Source: Tetrahymena thermophila SB210
Lineage: Eukaryota; Ciliophora; Oligohymenophorea; Hymenostomatida; Tetrahymenidae
Length of the DNA stretch: 64,000 bases
Assembly: GCF_000189635.1 (NCBI RefSeq)
Contig: NW_002476380.1
Span: 62,001-126,000 of the forward strand
Direction of reading: 5' to 3'
Every line of letters starts with the position of its first letter. The stretch's first letter is position 1. Both the position numbers and the translations under genes were made by a program. A model generated the notes under the pieces. It saw only the letters and a program-made list of their open reading frames with translations, ran no database searches and was not told where the DNA came from. Shown here in pieces: positions 60,830-64,000 of the stretch.

Positions 60830-63804
60830 ATGGGACAAACACTGAAATATTGTTCATCTGTACCTAATGATAGAGATGGGAGAGTAATTGATTAAATGCA
60901 TTTTGATTTGATGATTAAATCATTTGGTTTAGACATTAATTATTTTTAATCAAAATAAATAAAAAGGAAGCTATGCTAAATGTTTACCCTAATATTGATG
61001 TTAGACAAAAGCTAAATAATGATTCAAGCAGATTTTCATAGATTTATAGTACTAAATTAGAAAACGATCAAATATAATTTATATTATCGCTAAAGCCATA
61101 TAGTTATAATGAAACAGAAGAAGTCATTAAAGTAGATCTAAAAATTAAAAAAGATTTATTTTCATTGTTTTTGGATAGAACTTATGAGTGGAATTTGGAA
61201 GAGTATGTTGTAAAAGATTTTAATGATGGGAATAAAATCATAGCAAGAGCTTAAGATAAGAGAACTAATGAGAGATTTACTCTTTAGACTATACCTTTTG
61301 ATGATTACGAAGACTATGAATTCAAGGCAGCTCTTTACTAAATCTATATTTAAAGAAACTTGTAAACTGTTAGTAATGGTTTACCTCATCCTAATATTAT
61401 TTAAGTAAATGCTAGTTTTTATTTAATTGGTTTTAGATAAATTAAATAAAAAAGATCAAGAAATTTAAGCTTTTTTGCTTACTTATTTTTGCAAAATTCA
61501 TACTAAAAATATATATAAAATAGATTTAAATTATAATTTATAATAGATAAAGGACGCATATATCATAGAAAGCAAAGAAAAAACAAAAAAGGCGAGATCT
61601 TTAATTATTGTCATGGAGTATTTTGATTCTAATTTGCATGACATTATCTAATTCAGAAAAAAGCATAAATGGGAGTTTAGTACAAAAGAGTTATGCTCTT
61701 TTTTGAGAGATATATCAAGTGCATTAGCAACTATCCTTCGATAAGGAGTATCCCATAGAGATATAAGACCTACAAATATATGGTATGTAGCATAGGAAAA
61801 ATCATATAAAATAGGTGGGTTCTAAGAGGCAAGATTTGATGAAAAAATGAAGTATTTTATTTTTTTATATTCTAAAATAAAGAAAATTTAGCAGATAGTA
61901 AATTAAGCAAATTATTAAAAAGGCATATATGTATGAGAAATTAAGGAGTTAGACATGAAGATGGAGAGGGATACAATACAGTTCGTGGTGTGCCCTAATT
62001 TGCAGCTCCAGAAATATTAAATTTAATGCATATGAATGCCAATTAAAAAGTTTTAAATTACAATCCTTTTAGTCAAGATATATATAGCTTAGGTTTAACA
62101 TTGATTTTAATGAAAAATTTGTATGATGAAGTTGATTTTGATACACTTCTTAGCAAGGTAAATTTAGAAAAATTGAAAAATGTTTGTTGAAATCAATTTT
62201 TTTCATAAATTTAGGTTAAATAATCAGGGTCTGCAAATATCAACATTGATTTAGGAAGTATGGAATTAAATTAGCTTGTTGATTAAATGGTGAACAAATA
62301 TCCTTAGAGAAGAATAAATGCAATCTAATTAGAATAGTATAGTTAGAGGGTTTATCCTATTGAGGATTACCCTAAAATTAATGAAAATAACCTTATTATA
62401 AGTTTAAACTACAAACATAAAAAGATTTCTGAACAAGAGTAACAAACATATATAGTTTACTTTGAATTAAATTTATAGATTGAAAATTATATGAATAGGT
62501 ATTTGTTAAATTAAGAGCTGTTGGCAAAAGAGTATTTCAATATGCTTGATTTTGATTAGTGGATATATAAATATGATGAAATCATCAGCTCACATGAAGC
62601 ATAAGGATCTAACTTAGCAAAAGCTGAAACACTATAAAAAATTGGAGAGGGATATTTGATTTTAAATGATGTTTATAGAGGTAAATTAATTAATAATTAT
62701 TTTTTAATTTATAACGATTAAAACTAAATAATTCAAAAGCTAAAGATTATTTTATGAAGGCTTCTGTGATATTTAATGAAGAAGGACATGAGTGTAGAAA
62801 AAGGAGTTAATTAGAAGGAGCAATCAGATATTATGAGATAGCTATTGAATGCGTTAGAAAAGGTAATAATGGGGAGGATACCTCAGAGCTGGCACTGCTG
62901 CTAGAAAATATAGGAAACATATATAAAATGAAGGGTGATTTTCCTAAAGCAAGAGCATTTTAAGAGGAAGCACTTTAAATAATTTTGATATAAGTTGGCG
63001 AAAAGAGTGTTGAGGCTGCTAGGCTGTATAATAATTTAGGTAATCTTTATGCTAGCTTAGGACTTTATAAAAAAGCTGATAAGAGACTTAAAAAAGCATT
63101 GAAAATAGTTGATAATTTATATGTTTCAGCAGAAGAGCAAGCATAACTTAAGGCTCTTTGTTTATGCTCACTCGGAGAAATACACAGACTCAGAGGAAAT
63201 TTAGGTATTATTGAAATTTAATATGAAAAAGTTTTTATTTTTTATTTGGCTTTATAAAGAAAACTCGTTAGAATTTTTAGAAGAAGCCCTTGAAATTAGA
63301 GAACAAGTTTTCGGATCAGGTCATATAGAATTAGCTTCTAATTGCGAAAATTTAGGAAATGTTTATTTTGATTTAGGAGATTTTCATAAGGCTAAGAAGT
63401 TCTATGAGAGAGCACTAGTAATTAAGAAGAGCTCACTTCCAAAAGATTCACCTGAAATAGCACTAACTTTAAATAATTTAGGAAATGTATGTAAGAGCTA
63501 GAAAGAAATTGAAAAGGCTAAAAAATGTTATGAAGAATGCTTGTAAATTTTATATACAAAGTTTGGATAAGAAACTGATAATCCTACAGTTGCCACGTCT
63601 TTAGGAAATCTAGGCTTAGTATATAAAGAATTAGGTAGCTTAGTTGCTGCATAAAGCAATCTCTAAAAGTGCTTAGAAATATTAGCTAAATCAGTTGGTG
63701 AAGACCACCCTGATTTTATATTCTTTTAAAAGCATTTATACAGATTAAACTAAAGAATTAACAACTCTCAGTATGCTAGCTCTGCTTACTAATCAAATTA
63801 TTGA
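60830..63804 (+). CDS. Degenerate protein kinase domain with C-terminal TPR repeats
   Basis: Proposed exons 60830-60883, 60967-61404, 61547-61851, 61899-62157, 62215-62680, 62740-63204 and 63260-63804 give 843 residues. The kinase-like domain (about residues 75-370) shows LPHPNII, LIIVMEYFDSNLHDII, the catalytic loop SHRDIRPTNIW (Asp236) and an APE-like VRGVPQFAAPEIL. The VAIK lysine is absent (FTLQTIP), and the DFG site reads KIGGFQEAR. Activity is therefore doubtful despite the intact HRD. The C-terminal half holds about seven TPR units of the kinesin-light-chain type (LENIGNIYKMKGDFPKA, LNNLGNVCKS), likely a protein-docking surface. The start MGQTLKYCSS could be N-myristoylated and palmitoylated, but Lys6 is not ideal. 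The 61852-61898 and 60884-60966 introns are the least certain. Confidence 0.83.
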
Positions 63805-64000
63805 GAATAAAATTTTGAAATTTTAACAAATTTTTATACAACAAGAAACTAATATAGAGTCTTTTATTCACTATTTATATTTATATTATTTCATTTATAA
63901 GTTTTAATTATTTTCTAAAATAAAATATATTATTTCTTCTATAAAATCACTTAACAATTCTGCTTTTTATTCTAAATTTTCATAAGCTTTAATTACAAAT
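63805..64000. other. 3' flank at window edge
   Basis: AT-rich sequence after the last stop; nothing recognisable before the window ends. Confidence 0.5.

Noticed and set aside
1..64000. Interpretation of the many TAA/TAG-broken genes as pseudogenes
   Set aside because: The interruptions are all TAA/TAG, conserved motifs continue across them, TGA appears only at ends, and a tRNA-Gln(UUA) is present.
1..64000. CRISPR arrays, transposases, rRNA, telomeric C4A2 repeats, chromosome-breakage sequence
   Set aside because: None was seen on either strand by eye; a motif search would be needed to exclude degenerate copies.

Overview
The window reads as ciliate macronuclear DNA of the oligohymenophorean (Tetrahymena-like) type. 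It is very AT-rich, genes are separated by 0.3-3 kb of poly-A/T sequence, and introns are short, AT-rich and GT...AG. Every convincing reading frame uses TAA and TAG as internal codons, with TGA as the only stop. Read with the standard code almost nothing is coding; read with TAA/TAG = Gln, long genes appear, several with clear family signatures. A tRNA whose anticodon loop reads UUA (60297-60368, minus strand) supplies the decoder for UAA = Gln, so the code change is supported inside the window. All gene models below use that code; introns were placed by eye from GT/AG sites and frame continuity.

Layout. 1-5513: three plus-strand genes without introns: a 5'-truncated Q/N-rich protein, a large protein with weak resemblance to C2orf81 (DUF4639), and a small helical protein. 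6443-8476: a divergent PP2A scaffold (A) subunit made of HEAT repeats. 9013-20215: one very large gene in about 22 exons encoding a roughly 3,129-residue CFAP47 homologue of the ciliary axoneme. 21378-25967: an R2R3 MYB-domain nuclear protein with long low-complexity tails. 28886-35072: a stand-alone response-regulator receiver and, on the same strand, a membrane hybrid histidine kinase with its own receiver domain. 35783-38512: a pseudokinase joined to Q-rich sequence and MORN repeats. 39346-40532: an unknown protein. 42986-44866: a B-box-like zinc finger, coiled coil and MORN protein.

46565-50308 (minus): a Q/N-rich protein ending in a degenerate EF-hand pair. 51066-51455 (minus): IFT20, divergent from RABGGTA (52116-53804, plus). 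54295-55050: a Rab-like GTPase with an odd N-terminal Gly/Cys cluster and no C-terminal cysteine. 56026-57147 (minus): a cytosolic-type serpin, divergent from a ribonuclease-inhibitor-like LRR protein (57917-59818). 60297-60368 (minus): tRNA-Gln(UUA). 60830-63804: a pseudokinase-TPR protein.

Together the genes suggest a motile ciliated cell. CFAP47 and IFT20 belong to the axoneme and to intraflagellar transport; RABGGTA and the Rab-like GTPase to membrane traffic; the histidine kinase and receiver to a His-Asp phosphorelay; the PP2A scaffold and two pseudokinases to cytoplasmic signalling. Neighbouring genes look like independent transcription units rather than operons. No CRISPR array, rRNA, transposase, telomere repeat or chromosome-breakage motif was seen. 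The least explained structures are a nested inverted repeat inside a histidine-kinase intron, a 30-bp tandem repeat inside a CFAP47 intron, and a few higher-GC or palindromic patches in gene-free DNA.
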